Assembly: GCA_902604715.1 (NCBI GenBank)
Contig: CACLAD010000007.1
Span: 1 to 53,144, forward strand
Source: an uncultured Bacteroidota bacterium
GTDB lineage: Bacteria; Bacteroidota; Bacteroidia; Flavobacteriales; Flavobacteriaceae
Direction: 5' to 3'
Length of the DNA: 53,144 nucleotides
Each line of letters opens with the position of its first letter. Positions within the stretch are counted from its first letter, which is position 1. This document shows positions 9,677 to 18,119 of the stretch, in pieces. The notes below the pieces were generated by a model. The model was not told the DNA's origin, did not search any database, and saw nothing but the letters and a program-made list of their open reading frames with translations. The translations under genes and the position numbers were made by a program.

Positions 9677-9778
9677 ATATTATCAATAATTCATAAAAAT
9701 ATTTACAAAATTATAAACATAATAATAGGTGCTATTTTAATATTGTTTGGAGGATTTCTTTTCTATATGTATAGATAA
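9677..9778 (+). other. ORF-like hydrophobic stretch without a usable start codon
   Basis: Reading this frame gives 33 codons before TAA at 9776, ending NIIIGAILILFGGFLFYMYR, a good single membrane helix with a basic end. There is no ATG, GTG or TTG upstream in the frame until TTG at 9743, so it would need an ATT or ATA start. The stop overlaps the tRNA-His terminator on the other strand. It is either a decayed small membrane-protein gene or a chance AT-rich frame. Confidence 0.2.
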
Positions 9779-9801
9779 AAAAACCCCCGATTACTCGAGG
9801 G
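9777..9801 (-). terminator. Terminator of tRNA-His
   Basis: On the minus strand a seven-base-pair stem, CCCTCGA-GTAA-TCGGGGG with one G-T pair, is followed by seven T. It begins about ten bases after the tRNA 3' end. Confidence 0.88.
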
Positions 9802-9810
9802 CATACTTTT

Positions 9811-9886
9811 GGGTGGAAGACCGGATTCGAACCGGCGACCTCCTGAACCACAATCAGGCGTTCTAACCAACTGAACTACAACCACC
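9811..9886 (-). tRNA. tRNA-His (GTG)
   Basis: The minus strand folds into a cloverleaf. The D stem is GTTC/GAAC. The anticodon stem is CCTGA/TCAGG around loop TTGTGGT with anticodon GTG. The T arm has TTCGAAT. The extra 5' G (G-1) opposite C73, diagnostic for histidine, is present. Only a C follows C73, so the full CCA tail is not encoded. In my fold the acceptor stem has two adjacent T-T mismatches (5:68 and 6:67). It has its own promoter and terminator. Confidence 0.95.
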
Positions 9887-9898
9887 ATAATAGGAGTG

Positions 9899-9928
9899 CA
9901 AATGTAATTTTTTTGTATTTCTCTGCAA
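9899..9928 (-). promoter_or_regulatory. Bacteroidetes-type promoter of tRNA-His
   Basis: On the minus strand a -33 TTG (9928-9926) and a -7 TACATTTG (9906-9899) are separated by exactly 19 bases, matching the Bacteroidetes consensus TTG-N19-TAnnTTTG. The tRNA 5' end follows 12 bases after the -7 box. Confidence 0.82.
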
Positions 9929-9943
9929 AACAAGAAATAAAAA

Positions 9944-10660
9944 TTATTTCAAGTCGCTGATATTTTCAATTAGAGGCAAACGAGCTGCAATAAAACCTTC
10001 ACCATAATCAACATTAGTTAATCGACCTAAATCTCTAGCCCTGTATTCAATACTATCAAGAAAGTTTTTAGTAGAAATAGGTGTGCTATGTACGGTTTCA
10101 TTACCATCATAAAATTGAGACTTAAAAGCCTTGACAGCTTTAATTTTTGTTTGAAAGTGATTACTAATATCAACAACAAAATCAGGCTTCAAACTTTTCC
10201 ATTGTATATAATGATAAATATTAATGGGTCTCCAAGGATCCTGAACAACACCATCTTCAATAGTTTCAATCTTTTTGAGCCCACTTAAAAAACAAGAATC
10301 AACAACTAAATTAGCACCCTTTGGATGATCAATATGTCTATCATCAGGAGCATTACACAAAATAAAATCTGGTCTAAATTTTCTGATTGCTTTAATTAGC
10401 TTTAATTGGTGCGCTTCATCATTTTTAAAAAACCCATCTTTGAAATTTAAATTTTCTCTGAATGAAACTCCTAATATATCAGCTGCATTTTTTGCTTCTG
10501 AATCTCTGATTTCAGCGGTACCCCTAGTACCTAGTTCTCCCCTAGTTAAATCAAGAATACCTGCCTTTTTTCCTTTTACAATTTCTTTTGCAATTGTCCC
10601 TGAACAACCCAATTCAACATCATCTGGATGTGATCCAATAGCTAAAATATCAACTTTCAT
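9944..10660 (-). CDS. bshB1: Bacillithiol biosynthesis deacetylase BshB1
   Basis: A 238-residue PIG-L/LmbE-family zinc deacetylase. It removes the acetyl group from GlcNAc-malate to give GlcN-malate, the second step of bacillithiol synthesis. The zinc motif AIGSHPDD has His11, Asp13 and Asp14, and a second motif DDRHIDHPKG (106-115) supplies His112. The start is placed at ATG 10660 because the homologous sequence begins MKVDILAIG; a longer in-frame version would run through the end of the neighbour. It lies seven bases after the cystathionine gamma-synthase-like gene, a sensible pairing because bacillithiol needs cysteine. bshA and bshC are not in the window. Confidence 0.92.
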   Translation of the reverse strand: MKVDILAIGSHPDDVELGCSGTIAKEIVKGKKAGILDLTRGELGTRGTAEIRDSEAKNAADILGVSFRENLNFKDGFFKNDEAHQLKLIKAIRKFRPDFILCNAPDDRHIDHPKGANLVVDSCFLSGLKKIETIEDGVVQDPWRPINIYHYIQWKSLKPDFVVDISNHFQTKIKAVKAFKSQFYDGNETVHSTPISTKNFLDSIEYRARDLGRLTNVDYGEGFIAARLPLIENISDLK

Positions 10661-10667
10661 AACACTT

Positions 10668-11825
10668 TTATTTAAAATTGTTAAATGCTTGCTCAATATC
10701 ATTTTGAATGTCAGACACATCTTCAATACCAACTGAAAATCTAATTAAATTATCAGTAATACCTTGAGCTATTCTATCTTCAGGAGTTAACAAATAATGA
10801 GAAGTTTCTGCTGGAGATAACATAGTACTTTCTACTCCAGCAAAACTCATTGATGGATTAATCATTTTTAATGATTTTAAGAAAGTTTTTGGATCCATTT
10901 TTTTATTCAATTCAAATGAAATTACCGCTCCAAAACCATCCATTTGTTTTTTTGCAATATCATGATTAATATGGTCTTCTAGACCAGGGTAAAAAACCTT
11001 GTCAATATGCTTGCAATCAATCAAATATTTTGAGAGTTCTACTGCATTCTTTTGCTGAGCAAAAAATCTTACAGACAATGTCTTCATACTTCTCTCCAAA
11101 AGCCATGCTGTATAATCACTAAGACTACCGCCAATATTTTTTGAGAGATTCCATATTATTTCCCTGTGCTTACTTGTTGATGCTACTGCGCCTGCACATA
11201 TATCACTGTGACCACCAAAGTATTTAGTTGCACTATGCAATATTATATCGATTCCAAGCTTGTGAGGCTTTTGAATTAAAGGAGTTGCAAAAGTATTGTC
11301 AATAAAAGAAATTAATCCATTACTCTTAGATAGATCAGCAATTTCTTTAATATCAACAAGTTTTAGTAAAGGGTTTGATGGTGTTTCAATATAAATAGCC
11401 TTTGTGTTTGGCTTTATTTCCTTTTCAAAAGATTTTGTTTCTAATCCATCAGTAAAGGAATATTCTATGCCATATCTTTTAAATTGAGCCTCAACAAGAT
11501 TTCTAGTACCTCCATAAATATCATTTTGAATTACAATATGATCTCCTGAACTTAGAAAAGCAAGTAATGAAGTACTAATTGCAGCCATTCCAGAACCCAA
11601 AATAATAGCATCTTCCGTTTCCTCAAGAGCAGCTATTTTTTTAGCCAAAAATTCTTGATTTGGAGTTGAACTATATCTTGGATATCTATCAATTTCTTTA
11701 TCAATGTATTCATATGATGTACCAGGATATATTGGAGAAACCGAACCACCATATTGTTCATCCTTGACTTGACCTACGTGGGTACATATAGTATTTACAC
11801 CCTTAAATATATTTTTATCAGACAT
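10668..11825 (-). CDS. Cystathionine gamma-synthase/lyase family PLP enzyme
   Basis: A 385-residue Cys/Met-metabolism PLP-dependent enzyme. The Schiff-base lysine is Lys201 in HSATKYFGGHSD. Asp176 in FIDNTFATP binds the pyridine nitrogen, Tyr104 in NDIYGG stacks on the ring, and GSGMAAI (78-84) holds the phosphate. The family includes cystathionine gamma-synthase (MetB), gamma-lyase and O-acetylhomoserine sulfhydrylase; sequence by eye does not separate them. The position just upstream of bshB1 fits a role in supplying cysteine by transsulfuration. It starts ten bases after the CcsBA stop, so all three probably share a transcript. Confidence 0.88.
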   Translation of the reverse strand: MSDKNIFKGVNTICTHVGQVKDEQYGGSVSPIYPGTSYEYIDKEIDRYPRYSSTPNQEFLAKKIAALEETEDAIILGSGMAAISTSLLAFLSSGDHIVIQNDIYGGTRNLVEAQFKRYGIEYSFTDGLETKSFEKEIKPNTKAIYIETPSNPLLKLVDIKEIADLSKSNGLISFIDNTFATPLIQKPHKLGIDIILHSATKYFGGHSDICAGAVASTSKHREIIWNLSKNIGGSLSDYTAWLLERSMKTLSVRFFAQQKNAVELSKYLIDCKHIDKVFYPGLEDHINHDIAKKQMDGFGAVISFELNKKMDPKTFLKSLKMINPSMSFAGVESTMLSPAETSHYLLTPEDRIAQGITDNLIRFSVGIEDVSDIQNDIEQAFNNFK

Positions 11826-11835
11826 GGTGTCTAAT

Positions 11836-14800
11836 TTAGCGATTATTTTTTAGATATTTTTTATACTTAGGATATGCTAAAAGAGAAAGAATTAGGATAA
11901 TTAGAAGAGTTATACTAATAAATACTAAACTAATTTCTTGATCATCTTTTGCATAGGAATGTAATCCTGCGAGATAAAAATTAACACCAAAATAAGTCAT
12001 TATGATTGATCCAAAAGACAGTATTGAAGCTACTGTAAAAGCAAAATTACTTTTTAATCCAGGGATAAGTCTCATATGAATCACAAATGCATAGACCATA
12101 ATACTAATCAATGCCCATGTTTCTTTGGGATCCCAGCCCCAATATCTACCCCAGCTTTCATTTGCCCACATTCCTCCTAAAAAATTTCCAATTGTTAGCA
12201 TTACAAGCCCAATTGTCATTGACATTTCATTAATTAAAACCAGCTCTTTAACGTTAATATTAAGTAATTCTCTGTTTTTTTTATTTACTAAAATCATCAA
12301 TATCAAAGAGACCACCCCGAGAATCATACTGATTGTAAATGGACCATAGCTTCCGACTATAACAGCAACATGAATCATTAGCCAATAGCTGTCCAATACA
12401 GGAACTAAATTAGCTATCGCTGGATCCATCCAGCTCCAGTGAGCAATCATTAAAATCATTGATGTAACAAATGTTGTTGACGCCAAGGTTAACTCGCTTT
12501 TTTTACCAAAATAAATCCCAAATAACATTGTAGCCCATGCCACATAAATCATTGATTCATATCCGTCACTCCAGGGGGCATGACCAGAAATATACCATCT
12601 TGAAATTAATCCTAAAGCATGTATTATGAAAAGTGCGTAAACAGCATATTTAGAAATTACAATAATACTGTTAACAAATTTATTTCTGTTAAAAATCTGA
12701 AAGATTAGTGCTATGAACAAAATAGTACTGGCGTACAAATACCAACTAAATAAACTTTTAAAAATATCATATTTGTTATACAAAATTTCAGCATCCACTT
12801 TATTTGCGGTTAACATAACATCTGAACCATATCTCTTCTGTGTATTCGTAATCGCAACCAAAATTTCATCAGCATTGGAGAAGTCACCTGATTTTTTACC
12901 TTCATTCAAGAAATATAAATATGTTTTAAAACCCGTATTAATGAAATTAGAGTACAAGGAATCTGTTAGAATTACGCTGAATCTATTTTCACTTGGTGAT
13001 ATCCATTTATTGTTTTCATCATCTGGAACAGGAAAAATCTTCAAAGTAGTACCCTGAACCGCATTGTATAATAAATTTACGCGCTGATCAGTCTCTCTAA
13101 ATTCTTTTTGAAAAGCATTGGGAACAGCAGCTCGATAAGCCTCTTCAAGAAATGGACCTAACTTATACTCTCCCCTTTCAGTGAAAAAATCTACCAATGA
13201 AGCATGCTTTAAGTCTTTTTCAACACCGATTATACTTCTTATTGAGTCAGCTTTTTTGCTTTTTAGGAATATTAAAGGAACACTGTACCATAACAATGGG
13301 CTTTCCTGCATTGATAAATAAACCTGATTGGAATCAAAATCTTTATAATGATCTTTCTTGCTTAATTTTCTTAATAATTCAGATGAGTATGTATTTATCG
13401 GCATCATTCTACCTCCAACATCCTGCGTTACTAATCTACCGAATTTTCCCGCTTGTTCCTTTGAAGTTATGTTAACATCTAATATGGAATCAATCTTTTC
13501 AATATCAGATGCTGATAAGCTGTGTACTCCAAAACCTTGAGCATTAATTGTTATAGAAATTAAAATTAGCAGTGAGGTTACAAGCTTTGTTTTTTTGTTC
13601 CTAGCTATATCAAGTTGCTTCTTAAGAGAATCAAATCTCGTAAATCTTGCAAAAAGGATAACAATTAAACCAAAGTATAATAAAATATATCCAATGTATG
13701 TGAACAATGTGCCCCAAAAATCATGATTAACAGATAAAATTGTTCCTTGTTCGTCAGGGTCAAATGAAGCCTGAAAAAACCTGTATCCTTCATAATTAAG
13801 AATATTATTCATGTAAATTCGATAATCAAATGTCTCATTATCAACAACTGTAACCTCACTCGCGAAAGAAGAATAGCTGCTGTCTGTACCTGGATATTTT
13901 TCAGCTATAAAATCGTTCAACTTTATACTAAAAGGCAAATCATATACTTTTGATCCATATCTTATTGTAAAGTCTTGATCTCCCACAGAAAAAGTCTTAA
14001 ATGCATTGTTTGTACCTTTACCTCCTATCACTCTAACCATTTTAGATTCTTCAGGGGTGGAAATCAGAAGCTCTAGACCGTCTTGGTCAGACTTTAAAAG
14101 TTCGGATTTTTTAACAATATCGAAAACACCTTTAATGACAGGTTTTGGAAAAACAAGCTGTTGACCATTGATAATGTATCTTGCTCTTAAATTTAATAAT
14201 TCATAAGAGTTTTTAGCAAGAAAACCCTGTGTCATGGATGCCATAACTATATATTCGCCCTCATACGGGGAATTAATGAACAAATCATAATTCTCATCAA
14301 ATGAAATATTGACAGCACCTTCAATGAAATTGTTTAATGTGTAAAGAGTTCCATGAATATTTTCTGTAGATCCGTCTTTTAGGAAATGGTTGTGAGGCAT
14401 ACCACCTGCCGACTCAACAATTTTTAAGTAGTAATCTCCATTTTCGTCAAAAACTATATCTTCCTCTGCACCATTTATAAATTCATTGAGTTGAATCGAA
14501 ATTGGTGTACCACCATACTCAGTTTTGATTGAGAATTTGTTACTCATTCTCGGTGAAAAGTCAACCTCTTCTTCTTCAACTTTTCTCATGAGTTGGCCAT
14601 TAACTTCATAATCACCGTCAACATAGATTGACAAATATGTTTTCTCTGACAAGAATGAGCTTTCAGTAGCTCCTTCGCGGATACTCATAACTCCCTCATG
14701 ACTGATATATCTGGTTACAAAAGCACCAAGTAAAATAAAAATCCAAGATAAATGAAGTAACAAAACCGGCCATTTCCTTGTGCTTAATAAGTTATATTTA

Positions 14801-15006
14801 AATATGTTTCCTATAAAATTTATCACGAAAAGAAGCATAATTGCTTCAAACCACCATGCATTATAAATTAAATTTCTGGTTAGTGGAGTTGGTGATGTTT
14901 CTTGACCAGCGTCCATAAATGTTCCGATTGCCATGGCAACGGCAAATACAACAAATAATACCCCCGTGAGCCTGTTGGAAAATAATATTTTTTTTAGTGT
15001 ATTCAT
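11836..15006 (-). CDS. System II cytochrome c assembly fusion protein (ResB-CcsA)
   Basis: A 1056-residue membrane protein that moves heme across the inner membrane and attaches it to apocytochromes c. The N-terminal part is ResB/CcsB-like, with membrane segments near residues 15-35, 50-70 and 80-100 and a large periplasmic section. A further segment near 435-460 precedes a second periplasmic section. The C-terminal part is CcsA, with about eight membrane segments and the tryptophan-rich heme motif WGRYWGWDPKETW (952-964). The fusion is normal for Bacteroidetes. It leads the transcript that continues into sulfur and bacillithiol genes, all thiol chemistry, although the functional link is inference. 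Confidence 0.92.
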   Translation of the reverse strand: MNTLKKILFSNRLTGVLFVVFAVAMAIGTFMDAGQETSPTPLTRNLIYNAWWFEAIMLLFVINFIGNIFKYNLLSTRKWPVLLLHLSWIFILLGAFVTRYISHEGVMSIREGATESSFLSEKTYLSIYVDGDYEVNGQLMRKVEEEEVDFSPRMSNKFSIKTEYGGTPISIQLNEFINGAEEDIVFDENGDYYLKIVESAGGMPHNHFLKDGSTENIHGTLYTLNNFIEGAVNISFDENYDLFINSPYEGEYIVMASMTQGFLAKNSYELLNLRARYIINGQQLVFPKPVIKGVFDIVKKSELLKSDQDGLELLISTPEESKMVRVIGGKGTNNAFKTFSVGDQDFTIRYGSKVYDLPFSIKLNDFIAEKYPGTDSSYSSFASEVTVVDNETFDYRIYMNNILNYEGYRFFQASFDPDEQGTILSVNHDFWGTLFTYIGYILLYFGLIVILFARFTRFDSLKKQLDIARNKKTKLVTSLLILISITINAQGFGVHSLSASDIEKIDSILDVNITSKEQAGKFGRLVTQDVGGRMMPINTYSSELLRKLSKKDHYKDFDSNQVYLSMQESPLLWYSVPLIFLKSKKADSIRSIIGVEKDLKHASLVDFFTERGEYKLGPFLEEAYRAAVPNAFQKEFRETDQRVNLLYNAVQGTTLKIFPVPDDENNKWISPSENRFSVILTDSLYSNFINTGFKTYLYFLNEGKKSGDFSNADEILVAITNTQKRYGSDVMLTANKVDAEILYNKYDIFKSLFSWYLYASTILFIALIFQIFNRNKFVNSIIVISKYAVYALFIIHALGLISRWYISGHAPWSDGYESMIYVAWATMLFGIYFGKKSELTLASTTFVTSMILMIAHWSWMDPAIANLVPVLDSYWLMIHVAVIVGSYGPFTISMILGVVSLILMILVNKKNRELLNINVKELVLINEMSMTIGLVMLTIGNFLGGMWANESWGRYWGWDPKETWALISIMVYAFVIHMRLIPGLKSNFAFTVASILSFGSIIMTYFGVNFYLAGLHSYAKDDQEISLVFISITLLIILILSLLAYPKYKKYLKNNR

Positions 15007-15102
15007 TCAAATTTTTATGGGCTACAAATTTAATACCATTTTGACTTTTTTTATACCTAATTATATTATTTATTTTGTAAATTTTGACAAATCATTTATT
15101 TC

Positions 15103-15849
15103 ATGATAAAAGTTACAGTATTGGGATCAGGAAATGTTGGATTTCATCTGATTAATTTATTTGACAACTCAAAAAAAATTAGACTGCATGAGTGGTACTC
15201 ACGTTCATTAAAATTTGACTCTAGGGTTAAAGTTGTTAATGAGATTTCAGTGTTAGCTGAATCTGATATTTATATAATTTGTGTTAATGATGATTCTATC
15301 GCTGAAGTAAGCGATAAGATTACAAGTGAGGGAAAATTAGTTGTTCACACGTCTGGAAGCACACCATACAATGTCCTCAATAAAAACAACAGAAGGGGTG
15401 TTTTTTATCCTCTTCAAACCTTTTCTAAATCACAAGAGTTAAATTATTCTGAAATTCCAATATGTATTGAAGCAGAAAATGTAGATGATCTAAACACCTT
15501 GAAAGACATATCAAAAATTTTAGGCTGTAACTATTATGAAATAAACTTTGAAGAAAGAAAAACTTTGCATCTGGCTGCTATTATTTCTAACAACTTCACA
15601 AACTTTTTATTTAGTCTTTCCAAAGAATTGACAGATTCAAAGAATTTAGATTTTAATATTTTAAAACCTTTAATTAATGAAACGGTTAATAAAATTCATA
15701 AATTAGACCCTATCAATGCACAAACAGGTCCAGCAATAAGAAATGATAAAAATATCATGAAAATGCATCTGGAAATGTTAGATGATAAAAATACTATATC
15801 TCTGTACAAAACTATTAGTGATATGATTAAAGACAAATATGGAAATTAA
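15103..15849 (+). CDS. Rossmann-like and DUF2520 domain protein
   Basis: A 248-residue protein with an N-terminal NAD(P)-binding Rossmann fold (VTVLGSGNVGFHL, residues 4-16) and a C-terminal DUF2520 helical domain (from about residue 125, ERKTLHLAAIISNNF). The layout resembles pyrroline-5-carboxylate reductase and hydroxyisobutyrate dehydrogenase, so an oxidoreductase acting on a small acid is likely, but the substrate is unknown. The stop overlaps the KdsC-like start by 11 bases, so the two are translationally coupled. Confidence 0.85.
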   Translation: MIKVTVLGSGNVGFHLINLFDNSKKIRLHEWYSRSLKFDSRVKVVNEISVLAESDIYIICVNDDSIAEVSDKITSEGKLVVHTSGSTPYNVLNKNNRRGVFYPLQTFSKSQELNYSEIPICIEAENVDDLNTLKDISKILGCNYYEINFEERKTLHLAAIISNNFTNFLFSLSKELTDSKNLDFNILKPLINETVNKIHKLDPINAQTGPAIRNDKNIMKMHLEMLDDKNTISLYKTISDMIKDKYGN

Positions 15850-16342
15850 TTACAAAGAAAAATTAGTTGATATAAATGCATTCATTTTTGATGTAGACGG
15901 AGTCCTAACAGACGGAAGTTTAATAATAAGCGAGTCTGGAGAGCTGTTAAGAACAATGAATGTTAAAGACGGATTTGCTATGAAATATGCTGTAGATAAT
16001 GGTTATAAAATTGGAATTATATCTGGTGGAACTAATGAATCTGTTAGAAAAAGACTAAATGGTCTTGGAATTGAAGAAATTCACTTAAAATCGCATGATA
16101 AGGTTGTTCCTTTTAATAATTTTTTAAGTAAATATAAACTGAACAAAGAAAATGTTTTGGTAATGGGTGATGATATTCCTGACATTCCAATTATTAAGTT
16201 GGCAGGAATTGGTTGTTGCCCTCAAGATGCTGTTCCAGAGGTCAAATCTGTTTCTAACTATATTTCTCAAAAAAACGGAGGAAAAGGATGTGTAAGAGAT
16301 GTCATTGAGCAAGTAATGAAGATTCATAATAAATGGATTTAA
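15839..16342 (+). CDS. KdsC-like HAD phosphatase (KDO 8-phosphate phosphatase)
   Basis: A 167-residue HAD-superfamily hydrolase of the compact, capless KdsC type, which assembles as a tetramer. Motifs in order are DVDGVLTDG with nucleophile Asp18 and acid Asp20, SGG (62-64), Lys88 in KSHDKVV and GDD (110-112). The usual reaction is removal of phosphate from 3-deoxy-D-manno-octulosonate 8-phosphate for lipopolysaccharide. Close relatives act on similar sugar phosphates, so the exact substrate is not certain. It overlaps DUF2520 upstream by 11 bases and the small membrane peptide downstream by 10. Confidence 0.88.
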   Translation: MEINYKEKLVDINAFIFDVDGVLTDGSLIISESGELLRTMNVKDGFAMKYAVDNGYKIGIISGGTNESVRKRLNGLGIEEIHLKSHDKVVPFNNFLSKYKLNKENVLVMGDDIPDIPIIKLAGIGCCPQDAVPEVKSVSNYISQKNGGKGCVRDVIEQVMKIHNKWI

Positions 16343-16434
16343 AAAATTTCAAATGGAGTAAAGAATATACAATTCTTCTTTTTGTCAACTTTATCTACTT
16401 TTTAATTTTCCTTTTTATAACCACAAACTATTAG
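16333..16434 (+). CDS. Small single-span membrane peptide (33 residues)
   Basis: An ATG at 16333 overlaps the last codons of the KdsC-like gene and opens 33 codons: MDLKNFKWSKEYTILLFVNF and then a hydrophobic stretch ending LFITTNY. It predicts one membrane helix (about residues 13-30) with a basic cytoplasmic N-terminus. The stop lies two bases before the symporter ATG, so it fills the gap exactly and would be translationally coupled on both sides. That packing, plus the clean charge pattern, is why I call it a gene. Function is unknown; a helper of the symporter is possible. Confidence 0.6.
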   Translation: MDLKNFKWSKEYTILLFVNFIYFLIFLFITTNY

Positions 16435-16436
16435 TC

Positions 16437-18119
16437 ATGCATAATATAGATTGGTTTGTGTTAATTTTTACTTTGCTGGTCATTGTTCTTTACGGAACCA
16501 TAAAAACCAGTGGTGCAAAAACCGCTAAAGATTATATAAAAGCAGGTAGTGGAGCAAGATGGTGGACAATAGGCCTCTCAGTAATGGCTACACAAGCCAG
16601 TGCCATTACTTTTTTATCTACCCCTGGTCAAGCTTTTAATGATGGATTAGGCTTTGTTCAGTTTTATTTTGGTTTGCCAATTGCAGTTATTATAGTTTGT
16701 ACCATATTTATTCCCATTTATCATAAATTAAAGGTGTATACAGCATATGAGTTTTTAGAAAGTCGTTTTGATTTAAAAACAAGATCTCTAACGGCTATTC
16801 TGTTTTTGATTCAAAGAAGTTTATCTGCAAGTATAACCATTTTTGCACCTGCTATAATTCTATCAACAGTACTTGGTTGGAACTTAATAACAACAAATAT
16901 CATTATAGGTTTACTAGTAATAAGTTACACCGTTTCTGGGGGGACAAAAGCTGTTAACTTCACACAAAAATATCAAATGGGTGTAATTTTGATAGGATTA
17001 ATTATAGTGCTTTTTACAATTTTCAGCCTTCTTCCTAGTGAAATTAACTTTGAAAAGGCAATTAAGATAGCCTCAGCGAACTCAAAAATGGATGTTTTAA
17101 ACTTTTCATTTGATCTTGAAAACAGATATACTGTCTGGAGTGGCATTATCGGTGGAACCTTTTTAATGATGTCCTACTTCGGCACTGATCAAAGTCAAGT
17201 TCAAAGATATCTTTCCGGGAAATCTCTCAAAGAGATGCAACTAGGGATGATTTTCAATGGAATATTAAAGATTCCTATGCAATTTTTTATTCTTTTTATC
17301 GGAGTTATGGTTTTTGTTTTTTACCAGTTTAACCCCTCTCCATTAAATTTTAATCCCCAAGGAAAAATTATAATTTCTAATTCTAATTATGAGAGCGAAT
17401 ACAAACAACTCGAGGAAAATCTACAAAAAAACTTTGATGAGAGGACTTACATATTAGATGATATTTTGTCAAAAGATAAGATTGAAGTAAAGGAAAAAAT
17501 TGATAAATTAAACTATGAAGAAAAAATCATAAGGAATCGAGCTAAGACTTTAATCGAAAAAGCTGCCAAAGATAAAAATGAAAAAGTTGAAACAAATGAT
17601 AAAGACTATGTATTTATTAATTTTGTCCTCGAAAATCTTCCAAGAGGGTTAATTGGATTGCTGTTAGCGGTTATAATAAGTGCTGCAATGTCTTCAACCT
17701 CGAGTGAAATAAATGCTCTAGCCACAACAACATCAATTGATATTCTAAAAAGGAATTTTAGCTATGTCAATGATGATAATATTGTTTTTTTTACAAAACT
17801 AATGACACTATTTTGGGGCTTGTGTGCCATAGCAATAGCCTGTGTTGCATTTCTTGCAGACAACCTTATTCAACTTGTAAATATTATTGGCTCAATATTC
17901 TACGGAAATGTATTGGGTATATTTTTAATTGCATTTTTCTTAAAAACATTAAAGTCGAATGCGGTGTTTACTGGAGCCATAATAACTCAGATAATCATAA
18001 TTATCGCTTGGCTCTATGACTGGATGCCGTTCCTTTGGCTTAATGTTTTTGGCTGCGTTATGGTGATATTAATATCTTTTATAATTCATCTAACATTGAA
18101 AGGGATTAAAGCTTCTTAG
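16437..18119 (+). CDS. Sodium:solute symporter (SSS family)
   Basis: A 560-residue multi-span transporter that couples sodium to uptake of an unidentified solute. Early segments contain WWTIGLSVMATQASAITFLS (42-61), and the sodium-site helix reads AAMSSTSSEINALAT (416-430), both typical of the SSS family. Around residues 300-390 there is a long charged, coiled-coil-like insert between two membrane helices. At least twelve hydrophobic segments can be counted. It starts two bases after the small membrane peptide. Its last 14 bases overlap the 3' end of the convergent DUF2911 gene with no terminator. Confidence 0.9.
   Translation: MHNIDWFVLIFTLLVIVLYGTIKTSGAKTAKDYIKAGSGARWWTIGLSVMATQASAITFLSTPGQAFNDGLGFVQFYFGLPIAVIIVCTIFIPIYHKLKVYTAYEFLESRFDLKTRSLTAILFLIQRSLSASITIFAPAIILSTVLGWNLITTNIIIGLLVISYTVSGGTKAVNFTQKYQMGVILIGLIIVLFTIFSLLPSEINFEKAIKIASANSKMDVLNFSFDLENRYTVWSGIIGGTFLMMSYFGTDQSQVQRYLSGKSLKEMQLGMIFNGILKIPMQFFILFIGVMVFVFYQFNPSPLNFNPQGKIIISNSNYESEYKQLEENLQKNFDERTYILDDILSKDKIEVKEKIDKLNYEEKIIRNRAKTLIEKAAKDKNEKVETNDKDYVFINFVLENLPRGLIGLLLAVIISAAMSSTSSEINALATTTSIDILKRNFSYVNDDNIVFFTKLMTLFWGLCAIAIACVAFLADNLIQLVNIIGSIFYGNVLGIFLIAFFLKTLKSNAVFTGAIITQIIIIIAWLYDWMPFLWLNVFGCVMVILISFIIHLTLKGIKAS

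Noticed and set aside
10661-10732. A longer BshB1 with 24 extra N-terminal residues.
   Set aside because: The extension lies inside the upstream gene's 3' end and has no homology to the family, which starts at MKVDILAIG (10660).
10440-10736. Open frame of 98 codons on the plus strand opposite bshB1.
   Set aside because: It is the antisense shadow of a well-supported gene, with no recognisable domain.
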